Shown here piece by piece: positions 17,801 through 25,153 of a DNA stretch of 64,000 nt. The translations under genes and the position numbers were made by a program. The DNA is from Candidatus Omnitrophota bacterium (GTDB lineage: Bacteria; Hinthialibacterota; Hinthialibacteria; Hinthialibacterales; JAKPRU01): the NCBI GenBank assembly GCA_029570205.1, contig JAKQSI010000021.1:1-64000 (forward strand). The letters run 5' to 3'. The stretch's first letter is position 1; every line of letters starts with the position of its first letter. The notes under the pieces were generated by a model that saw only the letters and a program-made list of their open reading frames with translations, did no database searches and had not been told where the DNA came from.

Positions 17801-17875
17801 AGGATTACCGCACAGACAAAGGCGGTGAGGTATGAAGTGGGAATTAAGAATCAAGAATTAAAAATTAAGAATTGA
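14822..17875 (+). CDS. Large secreted glycoside-hydrolase-like protein
   Basis: 1017 residues. ATG 14822 with AAGGAGCG 9 bases upstream; signal peptide MRNRSAYRTFILVILSGFI to about residue 28. The N-terminal region (60-230) reads as a beta-sandwich, probably carbohydrate binding (FDSLDGWSLE, VHLWVYGNNWGY). A second beta-rich supersandwich (about 270-480) precedes a likely TIM barrel (about 490-780) with CNHEITWRDEGESF, GLYTNYCDFSPVNAYW, AAYTDVHTSVSPWDR and HCWSEGNHQWLY. A C-terminal beta domain closes it. The arrangement recalls GH101-like retaining glycosidases, but I cannot name the family or catalytic residues with certainty. The last residues (GIKNQELKIKN) are translated from an A/T-rich dispersed repeat and are probably not part of the fold. 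Confidence 0.72.
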   Translation: MRNRSAYRTFILVILSGFIPGSAMQAIADPAGEIRMANLAEPKPAQEPVGDRPYEMVRANRKPDRTPLVNFDSLDGWSLECLGGAVARAHPSSEQRVWESNTAKLIYRGTGKDSAVILRPPAPIPLGNEVECVHLWVYGNNWGYSEDPKTPSVRVYFLAEDAEKNTCEIDLAQVQWKEWWLIHRKIAKETVAKLGDKGVFTGLKIVGGSNSEDRAIFLEDLTVFKEDLKPLQFDPRPKRGIEPFPGQSVGANTGPGQLPFPARKETILPKNYRAKYRNTIQKDEDGTFRFIYKGKDAELEYRLHPGHKDLGYVEIFLDGTKVANGLVGAGVLFEEEPKSAQLTGATLENDVVRLVWSHGVESHLRIWQKSLVVDFFCQGGKATELAYGKLTEGTEPELFQLPYINYGQHHLCVLALRGEAPCFASVWMDWYQSNGSKPYATDEIKEDGIYLNGGVRYLPRTDGVRNDLFERVFFTVSPMFEETLCTIPNPPAKEGYMAGQRLWQESWGPSNYEDEMKRSEKLRAYGIEMLTQCNHEITWRDEGESFTFRTEAAPGKGGDEALKKYIAHQKSLGWRAGLYTNYCDFSPVNAYWNEDWVMRDSSGEWIRAWYRCYSPKALRAVETDAKIAPIVQEKFGTDAAYTDVHTSVSPWDRTDYDARVPGAGTFASTFYAYGELLLHDQDVYKNHCWSEGNHQWLYTGLTTGNYGLTYSNLNLWEYPYLPHFDLLKMHPLTVDIGMPWTAGFFQRCEGWNKPERIVKSIDQFIAATIAYGHIGWLVEEGHGIRQTCRSYYMLQQLQSRYVMQEPEVILYGTNEDLISSSEAFLTGQWRNSRLFIRYPNGLRIWVNGNDKRYWTVDAGKEQVTLSPFGWVAIKGREFFEKSSVHEGHRADLVGSPMYVYVDGRGQETEYAGIRTSGAVAVRPAADGETGLSIIAVEGVEKIKISKPEGRYSRGDVRHMIGEIARAESLEVEAYDVEGNTVGQASVERIEGGWRITAQTKAVRYEVGIKNQELKIKN

Positions 17876-18015
17876 AGAAGGAGATTGCGGATTGGGGATT
17901 GGAAGATGGTGGACAAGGATGGAGGAAGCGGGTAATAAACTATGGGACGGAGGGGACCAATAGGACGAATGGATGAAAGGTGAAGGGTGAAGGGTGAAAG
18001 GTGAAAGGAGGAGGG
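17842..18015. repeat. Intergenic repeat cluster: AATTAAAAATTAAG element and 7-bp tandem units
   Basis: An A/T-rich element (GAATTAAGAATCAAGAATTA onwards, 17842-17873) overlaps the 3' end of the preceding gene. Then GATTGCGGATTGGGGATTGG (17881-17900) shows a GGGATTG heptad. At 17975-18009 GAAAGGT/GAAGGGT 7-base units stand five in a row. A plus-strand A/T element of similar sequence is found, inverted, at 57028-57048, and the GGATTG heptad recurs inverted inside the glycosyltransferase gene at about 62468-62500. Confidence 0.7.
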
Positions 18016-18045
18016 AGGAAATGAAGAAAGGGGAGATGAGTAGGC

Positions 18046-18729
18046 TCAGGTGGTGTTCGGGTTGGGGAACTTGGCGAGAAATGCGGCCATGTGCTGCACA
18101 TCGCCGATCAGAATCAGGAGATCGTTCGCATTAAGAACAGTTGAGGGGGGAGGCGTGATTTTGATTTCCCCTTTTTCTCCGGTGGCGGATCGGATTCCGA
18201 TGATGGTAACCTGGAACCGTTGTCGAACATTGAGCTCCAGGATGGATTTTCCGGCAAATTCCTTCGGGCAGGGGATTTCGACAAGGCCGATATCCTTGGA
18301 AAGGGCGATACGATCCATCAGTCCGGGGAGGGCGAATTCCTTAACCAGGCGGTCGGCGGCATCGCGTTCCGGGAAAACGGCATGTGTGGCTCCGACAGCG
18401 CGAATGGCTTCCAGCTCATCGAGGCTGTCCACTTGGGCAATAATGTTCTTGACACCGCTTTGTACGAGAAATCGGACCGCGAGAACAGTGAGATCGAAAT
18501 GATGGCGGAGACCGAGAATCACGACATCGCAGTCGAGAACCCCCAGGCTTCGCAGCACATCGCGATGGCGAACATCGGCGCAGACCGCCCGGGTAACCTC
18601 ATCGCTGATCTGTTGAATAAGAGACTCATCGCTGTCGATCGCGAGGACCGTTGCGCCCAGAGAGAACAGCGAGGTTGCGGCACGCTGGCTGAATGTGCTC
18701 AATCCAAGTATTGCAAACGAACGGTTCAT
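18046..18729 (-). CDS. ktrA: KtrA/TrkA-type potassium-uptake regulatory protein
   Basis: 227 residues, usual for KtrA. ATG 18729 with AAGGAG upstream. The N-terminal RCK Rossmann domain binds NAD(H) or ATP/ADP: FAILGLSTFSQRAATSL, acidic end of the second strand AIDSD, then CDVVILGL. The C-terminal RCK_C domain (about 140-220) has VEIPCPKEFAGKSILELNVR and NANDLLILIGD. The nucleotide loop reads GLSTFS instead of the usual GxGxFG, a deviation. It lies 12 bases after the ktrB stop, so one transcript. The octameric ring gates the KtrB channel. Confidence 0.92.
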   Translation of the reverse strand: MNRSFAILGLSTFSQRAATSLFSLGATVLAIDSDESLIQQISDEVTRAVCADVRHRDVLRSLGVLDCDVVILGLRHHFDLTVLAVRFLVQSGVKNIIAQVDSLDELEAIRAVGATHAVFPERDAADRLVKEFALPGLMDRIALSKDIGLVEIPCPKEFAGKSILELNVRQRFQVTIIGIRSATGEKGEIKITPPPSTVLNANDLLILIGDVQHMAAFLAKFPNPNTT

Positions 18730-18741
18730 TTTCGATACTCC

Positions 18742-20109
18742 TTATCCGACCATAATCCGTTCTTCCGGCAGTGTGTAACGTAATACATGTCGCTGCCCAA
18801 TAAAGGAAGAGGCTACCGCGAGCGGCCCGACACGTCCGAAGAACATAATGACAACAAGTACCAGCCGACTGCCGGGTTGCAGTGTGGGTGTGATCCCCAC
18901 AGACAGACCGACTGTGCCAAGCGCGGAAGTGACCTCGAACAGCATATCCAAAACACTTCCCGAAGAAACTTTATGGGACGCAAATCCGAACTCGAAATAT
19001 TCCAACCCGGTCACTCCGATGAGAACCAGAACAATAAAAGCCGCCCAAGTGACTACCGCTTTTGCTACAAGAGATTCCGGCACGGTGCGGCCGAACATTT
19101 CGGTTCGGGGTCGATTAAACAAACGTGATCGAAAGAGAGCGATCAGAAGGGCAAAGGTGGTTGTTTTTATGCCGCCGCCGGTCGATCCGGGCGAGGCTCC
19201 CACAAACATCAGGAAAATCACCAGCAGAAGTGTGAGATTGGTCAATTGGCCGGTGTCCACGGTGTTAAATCCGGCGGTCCGGCTTGTTATAGAGAGAAAC
19301 AGGGCAGGGAGAAGCCGTTGATGAATGGGCATCTCCTTCATCAGATTCTCACTCTCGAAGAGAGCGACCAGCAATGCTCCGGCGAAAATCAGAATGCCGG
19401 TGGTGATGAGAGTAACTTTGCTGTGAAGGGTGATCCGATGCCAGGCGAGAAACCATCGTCTGGTTCGTCTTTTCAGGACACTGTTCAGCACAAAAACCAC
19501 ATCCGAGCAGACCATGAACCCGATACCGCCCAGGACAATCAGGGCCATAATGGTGATATTGATTACCCAGTCGTCCCGATAGGACATGAGGTTATCCGGG
19601 AAAAGGGAGAATCCCGCGTTGCAGAAAGCAGCAACGGAATGGAAAACCGCCAGCCAAAACGCTCTTGGAAACGGATAATCCACAATGAACCGGAGAAACA
19701 ATATGAAAGCGCCGATGCCCTCCGAAAGAATGGTGAATCGAATGATCCGCTTCAGCAGGCCGGTCGGTTCGATTCGGTAATGTACTCCGTGCGTCTCTTC
19801 CAGAATGAACCGGCCTGACAGCGAGACCCGGGAGCCGGACAGAACCACCAGAAGCCAGTTCGATATGGTCAACATTCCCAGACCGCCGGCCTGGATGAGA
19901 ATCAAAATGATGATTTGTCCGCCAAGGGAGAAGTTTGTGCCGGTGTCGACTACAGTGAGGCCGGTCACACAGACAGCGGAAGTGGATGTGAAGAGGGCAT
20001 CTATCCAGCCGAGTTCATACCCCTCCGGGATACAGCCCGGCATCCGAAGAGCCAGAGCGCCAAACAGGATCAAAATCAAAAAGGATAGCAAAAGCTGATA
20101 GCGAGGCAT
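18742..20109 (-). CDS. ktrB: KtrB/TrkH-type potassium transporter membrane subunit
   Basis: 455 residues with the four membrane-pore-membrane repeats of the superfamily of K+ transporters. The four selectivity-filter loops can be read: SAVCVTGLTVVDT, AAFCNAGFSLF, SRTAGFNTVDT and SALGTVGLSVG, each with the central glycine. An SPGSTGGGIKT loop stands before the last part, as in KtrB. Starts at ATG 20109, 8 bases after the stop of the GH2 gene with no strong ribosome site of its own, suggesting translational coupling. Works with KtrA (18046) in Na+- or H+-coupled K+ uptake and osmoadaptation. Confidence 0.93.
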   Translation of the reverse strand: MPRYQLLLSFLILILFGALALRMPGCIPEGYELGWIDALFTSTSAVCVTGLTVVDTGTNFSLGGQIIILILIQAGGLGMLTISNWLLVVLSGSRVSLSGRFILEETHGVHYRIEPTGLLKRIIRFTILSEGIGAFILFLRFIVDYPFPRAFWLAVFHSVAAFCNAGFSLFPDNLMSYRDDWVINITIMALIVLGGIGFMVCSDVVFVLNSVLKRRTRRWFLAWHRITLHSKVTLITTGILIFAGALLVALFESENLMKEMPIHQRLLPALFLSITSRTAGFNTVDTGQLTNLTLLLVIFLMFVGASPGSTGGGIKTTTFALLIALFRSRLFNRPRTEMFGRTVPESLVAKAVVTWAAFIVLVLIGVTGLEYFEFGFASHKVSSGSVLDMLFEVTSALGTVGLSVGITPTLQPGSRLVLVVIMFFGRVGPLAVASSFIGQRHVLRYTLPEERIMVG

Positions 20110-20117
20110 GAGCAGTA

Positions 20118-22310
20118 TTATAGCTTCGATGCAGCCTGAATCTCCACCCTGCTCTCGCTTGCACCAATTGTGCCGGCTCGGATAGTCACGCGGCCGGATT
20201 CGCCGCTGGACTGGACTGCAAACCGCCCAACCCCGGCGGACAAAAGCACGACGGGCAACCCGCCGACCGTCCTGAGCGCGGCCGGGCCGTCAATCGCAAG
20301 GGCGACAGCCCGATTCTCGGGAACCCGCCGGCCCTGTGCATCCACCAGGCAAACCGTGACTAACGCGGCATCCTGGGCATCCGCGAGGATTTCGTCCGGG
20401 TCGGCAGTCAAAAGCAATGCGGAGGCAGGTCCGCCAGTTTCCAAGATATGCTCCACGGTCTCTTGTCCTCGCCAAGCTCTTGCAACAAGTTTTCCCGGTT
20501 GGTAGGGGACATTCCATTCCAGCATTCGGCCTCCGCTTTTCGCACCCAGAGAGGTATTGTTCAGGCACAGTTCCACCCAATCTCCATTGCTCAGCACACG
20601 AACGGTTTTCTCTCGGCCCTCCTCCCCAGGGAAGGTCCAATGACCGGCAATATGTACATTCAGATCGGTACGCCACCAGGCGCGGAGAAGGTATGCCGGT
20701 TCCTTGTACAGCCTGACATGATCCATGACACCGGAAAAATGATGCGGCCATGTGGGGGCGTAATCGGTTGCGTAATCATGCATACACCAGAGTGTCCCGC
20801 CCGCCATGAACGGATGGGCGGCCAGGATCTCCAGGTCGGCCTCCAAGCGGGTGAGGTAGCGATCTTCCAGCTCCCAGTTGCCACGTTTGCAGAAATCGGC
20901 ATTAGTGTGTTCGCTGCTGAACAGTTTTTTGTCCGGCAGCATGGCGCGAAGCTCATCCAGATGGGGGAGTTTGTAATTAAGCCCCAGGACATCGGGGATA
21001 TCCACCGTGCCGAGCCGAAGGCCCTCTTCCGGTTCGTTTTCGGCATAGACCGTGGGACGAGTGGGATCGCACTCATGAGCGACGATATGGAGGCGCTCAA
21101 ACAGGGATTTCGACCGTCCCTCGTTCAGCAATCCCCAGAGGAGGATGGAGGCATGATTGCGGTCGCGGCGGATCATGGCACGCATCATGCTCTCGGCATT
21201 GGACATGAAGCGCGCGCCGCCGATATGTTGCCAGGAAGCAATTTCCGCATAAGCCAGAATGCCGAGACGGTCGCAGGCATCCAGGAAATCGGGGTGCTGT
21301 GGATAATGCGACAGGCGAACGAAATTGCCGCCTAGATCCTTGATGAGTTCCGCATCAAGCGCCTGGAGCCGTTTCGGCATGGCATTCCCCAATCCACCGA
21401 TATCCTGATGCCGATTGACGCCTCTCAGCAGGACCTTCTTCCCGTTCAGCAGGAAATCACCGTTGACCTGAAATTCAAAGAAGCGGATACCGACCGGGGT
21501 TTCCATCCGGTCAATGAGGGTCCACCCCTGCGAAGTCTGCGCCTGCAATTCGGAGATCAACATATACAGTTGCGGTTCGTCCACCGACCAGAGGCGGGGA
21601 TTGCGGAGGTGGATATCCTGGTGGATTGTGCCGGGGGTGTGAAAATCGGTGGAGATTTCGCCCGCTGGATTCCCGTCGGGGTCGAGAAGGATGCAATGGA
21701 TTTTGTGGACAGAATGGACAGGGAGAGTATCCGGCGCTAGGCCGGTGATTTCAGTGGCGATGCGGCAGAGGGCGTGTTCAGGAGAAACCTCCGGGGTGGT
21801 GAAGGAAATCCCCTGTTCTGCGATATGGGTGTGGCTTGTGAGATGGAGTCTGACCTCGCGGTAAATCCCGCCATACAGCAGATAATCCGGGACCTCCCGG
21901 CCGGGGAGCAGCTCGGGATCATGGCGGCTGTCGATGCGAATCGCCAGCGTGTTTTCCTGACCGGCAGGATTCAGGAACTGAGTCAGATCGTAGAATTGGC
22001 CCGTAAATCCGTCTTCGTCATAGCGGATACATTTCTGATTCAGCCACACCTGGGCGGTACAGAAAAAACCTGCCAGTTCGAGCAGGACACGTCGACCGCG
22101 CCACTCCTTTTGTGTCAAAAAGGTCTTCCGATACCAGCCGACACCGCGCCAGTACCCCCGACTGGGCGTAAACGAGTCTGTCGCGTTCCAGGTATGGGGC
22201 AGATTGACCGAAAGCGGTTGGTCCGGTCGGAAATCGGGGAAGATCATGGTTTGCTGGTCTTCGAGGGACAGAGTCCAGTTACGGCACAGATCCATACATT
22301 CACGGGTCAT
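20118..22310 (-). CDS. Glycoside hydrolase family 2 enzyme (beta-galactosidase/glucuronidase-like)
   Basis: 730 residues from ATG 22310, which has AAGGA eight bases upstream (ATG 22319 is too close to it). Sugar-binding jelly roll (about 10-165: NLPHTWNATD, GWYRKTF, VWLNQKCI, NTLAIRIDSR), an Ig-like domain (about 185-285), and the TIM barrel from LLNGKKVLLRGVNRHQD. Acid/base Glu lies in LLWGLLNEG (residue 397 in this numbering) and the nucleophile candidate in LFSSEHTNAD (467). A C-terminal Ig-like Big-1/DUF4982-type region follows. No signal peptide, so cytoplasmic. It is first in a tight operon with ktrB and ktrA, an unusual partnership. Confidence 0.9.
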   Translation of the reverse strand: MTRECMDLCRNWTLSLEDQQTMIFPDFRPDQPLSVNLPHTWNATDSFTPSRGYWRGVGWYRKTFLTQKEWRGRRVLLELAGFFCTAQVWLNQKCIRYDEDGFTGQFYDLTQFLNPAGQENTLAIRIDSRHDPELLPGREVPDYLLYGGIYREVRLHLTSHTHIAEQGISFTTPEVSPEHALCRIATEITGLAPDTLPVHSVHKIHCILLDPDGNPAGEISTDFHTPGTIHQDIHLRNPRLWSVDEPQLYMLISELQAQTSQGWTLIDRMETPVGIRFFEFQVNGDFLLNGKKVLLRGVNRHQDIGGLGNAMPKRLQALDAELIKDLGGNFVRLSHYPQHPDFLDACDRLGILAYAEIASWQHIGGARFMSNAESMMRAMIRRDRNHASILLWGLLNEGRSKSLFERLHIVAHECDPTRPTVYAENEPEEGLRLGTVDIPDVLGLNYKLPHLDELRAMLPDKKLFSSEHTNADFCKRGNWELEDRYLTRLEADLEILAAHPFMAGGTLWCMHDYATDYAPTWPHHFSGVMDHVRLYKEPAYLLRAWWRTDLNVHIAGHWTFPGEEGREKTVRVLSNGDWVELCLNNTSLGAKSGGRMLEWNVPYQPGKLVARAWRGQETVEHILETGGPASALLLTADPDEILADAQDAALVTVCLVDAQGRRVPENRAVALAIDGPAALRTVGGLPVVLLSAGVGRFAVQSSGESGRVTIRAGTIGASESRVEIQAASKL

Positions 22311-22478
22311 ATTTGTCATCCTTAAGAGAAGATCAAAAACCTGTGGAAATTAGCGTAAAGTGCGGGAAATACCAAGCAACGCCTGCTCCGTTGACGATTT
22401 GAGGTCCCCACCCAGTTATCATAGACAAAGATCCCTGATAAAATCCGGTCGACAACATAATCCATCAAAGAACACGTT

Positions 22479-24317
22479 TTGGAAATATCGAAGAAGGTAA
22501 AGGGGGCAGTCAAGGCATCAACCCAGAAAGATGAGAGGACTTTTCTCCATTGGAAGGAAGTCCTTATTGCCGTGGGAGTATCTGTGGTGATTACCGTGAT
22601 TCTTGCAGGAATTGTGGGGAAAACCGAGAAGTTCAATGGGGATGAATACCGATATCTCAATCAGTCAGTGAATCCCCTGTCGGTTCATCTTCCGCCGCAT
22701 GGTATGAGGATTCTGACTCCGCGCATTGTGACCATCCTGCCGTTGGATTTTCGAAACGGATTTCGCGTTGTCACCGTGACCGCGATTTCCGGGACGCTGG
22801 CCGTGGGGTATCTCATTCTCCGGACACTCGGATGCAGCATCCTTGCCGCTTTGGCCTGTCTGAGCGGCCTTGTTTTTCACAGCGGGATTCGTCAGGCGCT
22901 TTACCATTATCCCATGGCAGACCCGCTGTCATATCTGTTGATCGAACTCAGCATCCTGGGTGTCCTGTTAAAGAGCGACAGATTGTTTTCGTGTTCTCTT
23001 TTGCTCGGCGTTCTGAATCGCGAGAGTTCCATGTTCCTGATACCTTTTTTTCACTTCAGTCGGTGGAAACGCTGGTGGTCCTGGCGGGCCATGGCAGGAA
23101 CGGGATTGATCTGTTCAATGGGGATCATCGGATTCATTTTGACGCGATTTGTTTTGTACTCCATGAGCGATGAAGCCTATTTCACGGAAACGTTGATCCG
23201 TCTTCATTTGTTGCAGAGACCCGAATTCGGGCGGTTTGACAAGTTTTATATGCAGGAGATTCGACAGATCTTATCCGATCCCGAGAAGTTGGGTGTGGCG
23301 CTTTCGTTAAACACGCTGACATCAGGATTCGGGATTCTTGCACCGCTTTCCATTCTCGGATGGATATGGGGGCGGAGGGAATCACGAATGCTGATATTCT
23401 ACCTGTTATGTGTCTGGATGCAGCCGTTCGTGGCTCATCAAGCGGAACGCCTTGTGTTTTATGTGTTTCCCGCCTTTCTTGTGTTGAGCGGAGAGGCCAC
23501 TCGTCGTGCGGATGAATTACCCCCTCGAATGCGGTATATTTTTCTGGCCTGTCAGGCCATCATGGGATTCTTGCGACCCTCGTGGATGTATGCCGGTGTG
23601 GGACTGGCCATTTTGCTTGTGTTTTTTCTATGGTATTCCCGCAAGAATCTTTATGAGAAAGCCACGCAGATTTTCCCTGAGGAGTCGGTTCCGACGAATT
23701 TCCCTGCTCTTCTCCGAACGGGTTGTTCTTATTTGAATACAACCATTGTTTTGCTCGTCATGGTGAACCTGCTTCTCATATATGATGCTCGTCCAGTTCT
23801 GCTTGGAAGACTCCAGGATCATTTTTCAAATCTGCAGAAAAGCAACACTCTGGTGATCGGCTCCTCTCAGCCGTGTATCGCAGGCAATCACGAGATCCAG
23901 CTTTATCAGGAAAGAGGTCTCAATCTACGAGTTCTGGTTCCCAAGGAAGAAGGGGTACGGCTCGCGGTTCCGGCGCTTTGCTCCCTTTTTCAGGGCCAGG
24001 ATCGGTTTCTTATTATCCCGCTGACTTATCCGGCCAGAGAAAGCGAACTCACTATCGGAGTGATCAGCGCCCCGGACAGATCGGGAGAGGTCCGGCTCCA
24101 AAGCGCGGGGGGTGTGACATACAAGTTTCTGAAACCCCAATTGGGTTCGTTAAACAAGTCTGCTGCAGTTCCATTCCAATTCCAGACTCCCAGAAAGGAC
24201 TGGCTTTATCTGTCTTTCACGGAAGGAGTTTATCTTATCGATCTTCTGGTCTTTGAGAGAGAAAAGTACGATCGGTTCTCGCGTGACTTCCGGATTCGGT
24301 TCGACGAAGTCTATTGA
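22479..24317 (+). CDS. Polytopic membrane protein, GT-C glycosyltransferase-like
   Basis: 612 residues. The only start near the N-terminus is TTG 22479 (no ATG until residue 76), with a weak ribosome site. One membrane helix (VLIAVGVSVVITVILAGIV) is followed by a first periplasmic loop with GDEYRYLNQ, the acidic motif expected in GT-C enzymes that use lipid-linked sugars. Eight or more further helices follow to about residue 430, then a soluble C-terminal domain of about 170 residues that I do not recognise (GSSQPCIAGNHEIQL, VPFQFQTPRKDWLYL). A role in glycosylation of exported protein or polysaccharide is inferred. It is divergent from the GH2 operon with 168 bases between; no clear promoter was read there. 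Confidence 0.65.
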   Translation: MEISKKVKGAVKASTQKDERTFLHWKEVLIAVGVSVVITVILAGIVGKTEKFNGDEYRYLNQSVNPLSVHLPPHGMRILTPRIVTILPLDFRNGFRVVTVTAISGTLAVGYLILRTLGCSILAALACLSGLVFHSGIRQALYHYPMADPLSYLLIELSILGVLLKSDRLFSCSLLLGVLNRESSMFLIPFFHFSRWKRWWSWRAMAGTGLICSMGIIGFILTRFVLYSMSDEAYFTETLIRLHLLQRPEFGRFDKFYMQEIRQILSDPEKLGVALSLNTLTSGFGILAPLSILGWIWGRRESRMLIFYLLCVWMQPFVAHQAERLVFYVFPAFLVLSGEATRRADELPPRMRYIFLACQAIMGFLRPSWMYAGVGLAILLVFFLWYSRKNLYEKATQIFPEESVPTNFPALLRTGCSYLNTTIVLLVMVNLLLIYDARPVLLGRLQDHFSNLQKSNTLVIGSSQPCIAGNHEIQLYQERGLNLRVLVPKEEGVRLAVPALCSLFQGQDRFLIIPLTYPARESELTIGVISAPDRSGEVRLQSAGGVTYKFLKPQLGSLNKSAAVPFQFQTPRKDWLYLSFTEGVYLIDLLVFEREKYDRFSRDFRIRFDEVY

Positions 24318-24535
24318 CTTTTTCTCGTCATGCCATGCAGTTGCGGGAAAAAGACAGCAAAATCCCGACCTTACGTAACCGATCCTATGAACAATTCGTC
24401 GGAAGTTCAGACTGGAGATATTCCGGACATTTTTCACCCTCTGCCTGTTGTTTCCCATTCCCGGCCTTGAAGAGCCGGTTGTCGTGTGTCATGCTCAGGA
24501 TGTCCCGAAGACCGGGGGCATACGGTCAGCCGACA

Positions 24536-25108
24536 CGGGGGAGGGTGGGGAACCTGGAGGTGAACCTGCGCACCACGTTCGCCCTCTGTACACCCGCCAT
24601 TTTCAGCGGGATGGTAGCACCGACCGTGGCGGAACTTTCTCCCGAACGCCTGGACCTCCACCGTCGCTACGTCCGGCTCTATCGAAATTTCATGCAGCCT
24701 CTGCTGCCGAAATGCAGGATGTACCATCACGCGCCGGTCTCCTCGCGCGGCGGGGTGGATTCCAGCGGCTGGTTCGCCGTAGAATACGCCGACCCGGAAG
24801 GATCGAAAGCATGGGCCTTCGTTGCCCGCATCGGTGACACCGATTCCGATACCTATACGTTGATCCCCAGGGGATTGAAAAAGGGAAAACCATATCATGT
24901 CACACTCGATAACTCCGGGCAGACCCTGATGCTCAACGGATGGGAATTGCGCCAGAAAGGAATTTCGATCCGCCTGGAGTCCATTGCCTCGTCGGAGTTG
25001 ATTCTCTTTGAGAGACGGTACGGACTGCGGATAAAAAGCGGGATCCGCAACGTTCCACTGCACTCGACAAACCTCTCCTTTTCCTGCAACACTCTTTCCC
25101 GCAGCTGA
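24536..25108 (+). pseudogene. C-terminal fragment of a GH36/GH27-like alpha-galactosidase-type gene
   Basis: The frame opened at TTG 24314 has no recognisable sequence for about 75 codons. From GRVGNLEVNLRTTFAL onward it reads like the last third of a GH36-like enzyme: end of the barrel (FSGMVAPTVAEL, YRNFMQPLLP, RMYHHAPVSS) and the C-terminal beta domain (WFAVEYADPE, RIGDTDSDTYTLIP, GKPYHVTLDNSGQT, IRLESIASSELILFERR). The barrel with both catalytic acids is missing, and none of the other frames upstream supplies it. I therefore read it as the remnant of a 5'-deleted gene. A short independent gene starting at TTG 24314 is the less likely alternative. Confidence 0.6.
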
Positions 25109-25153
25109 CAAGGATCAGCGAAAAATCGTTCAGAACGAACGGGGGTAATAGCA

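Noticed and set aside
17970-18015. 7-bp tandem units as a CRISPR-like array
   Set aside because: Units are contiguous with no spacers and no cas genes nearby; a simple short tandem repeat.
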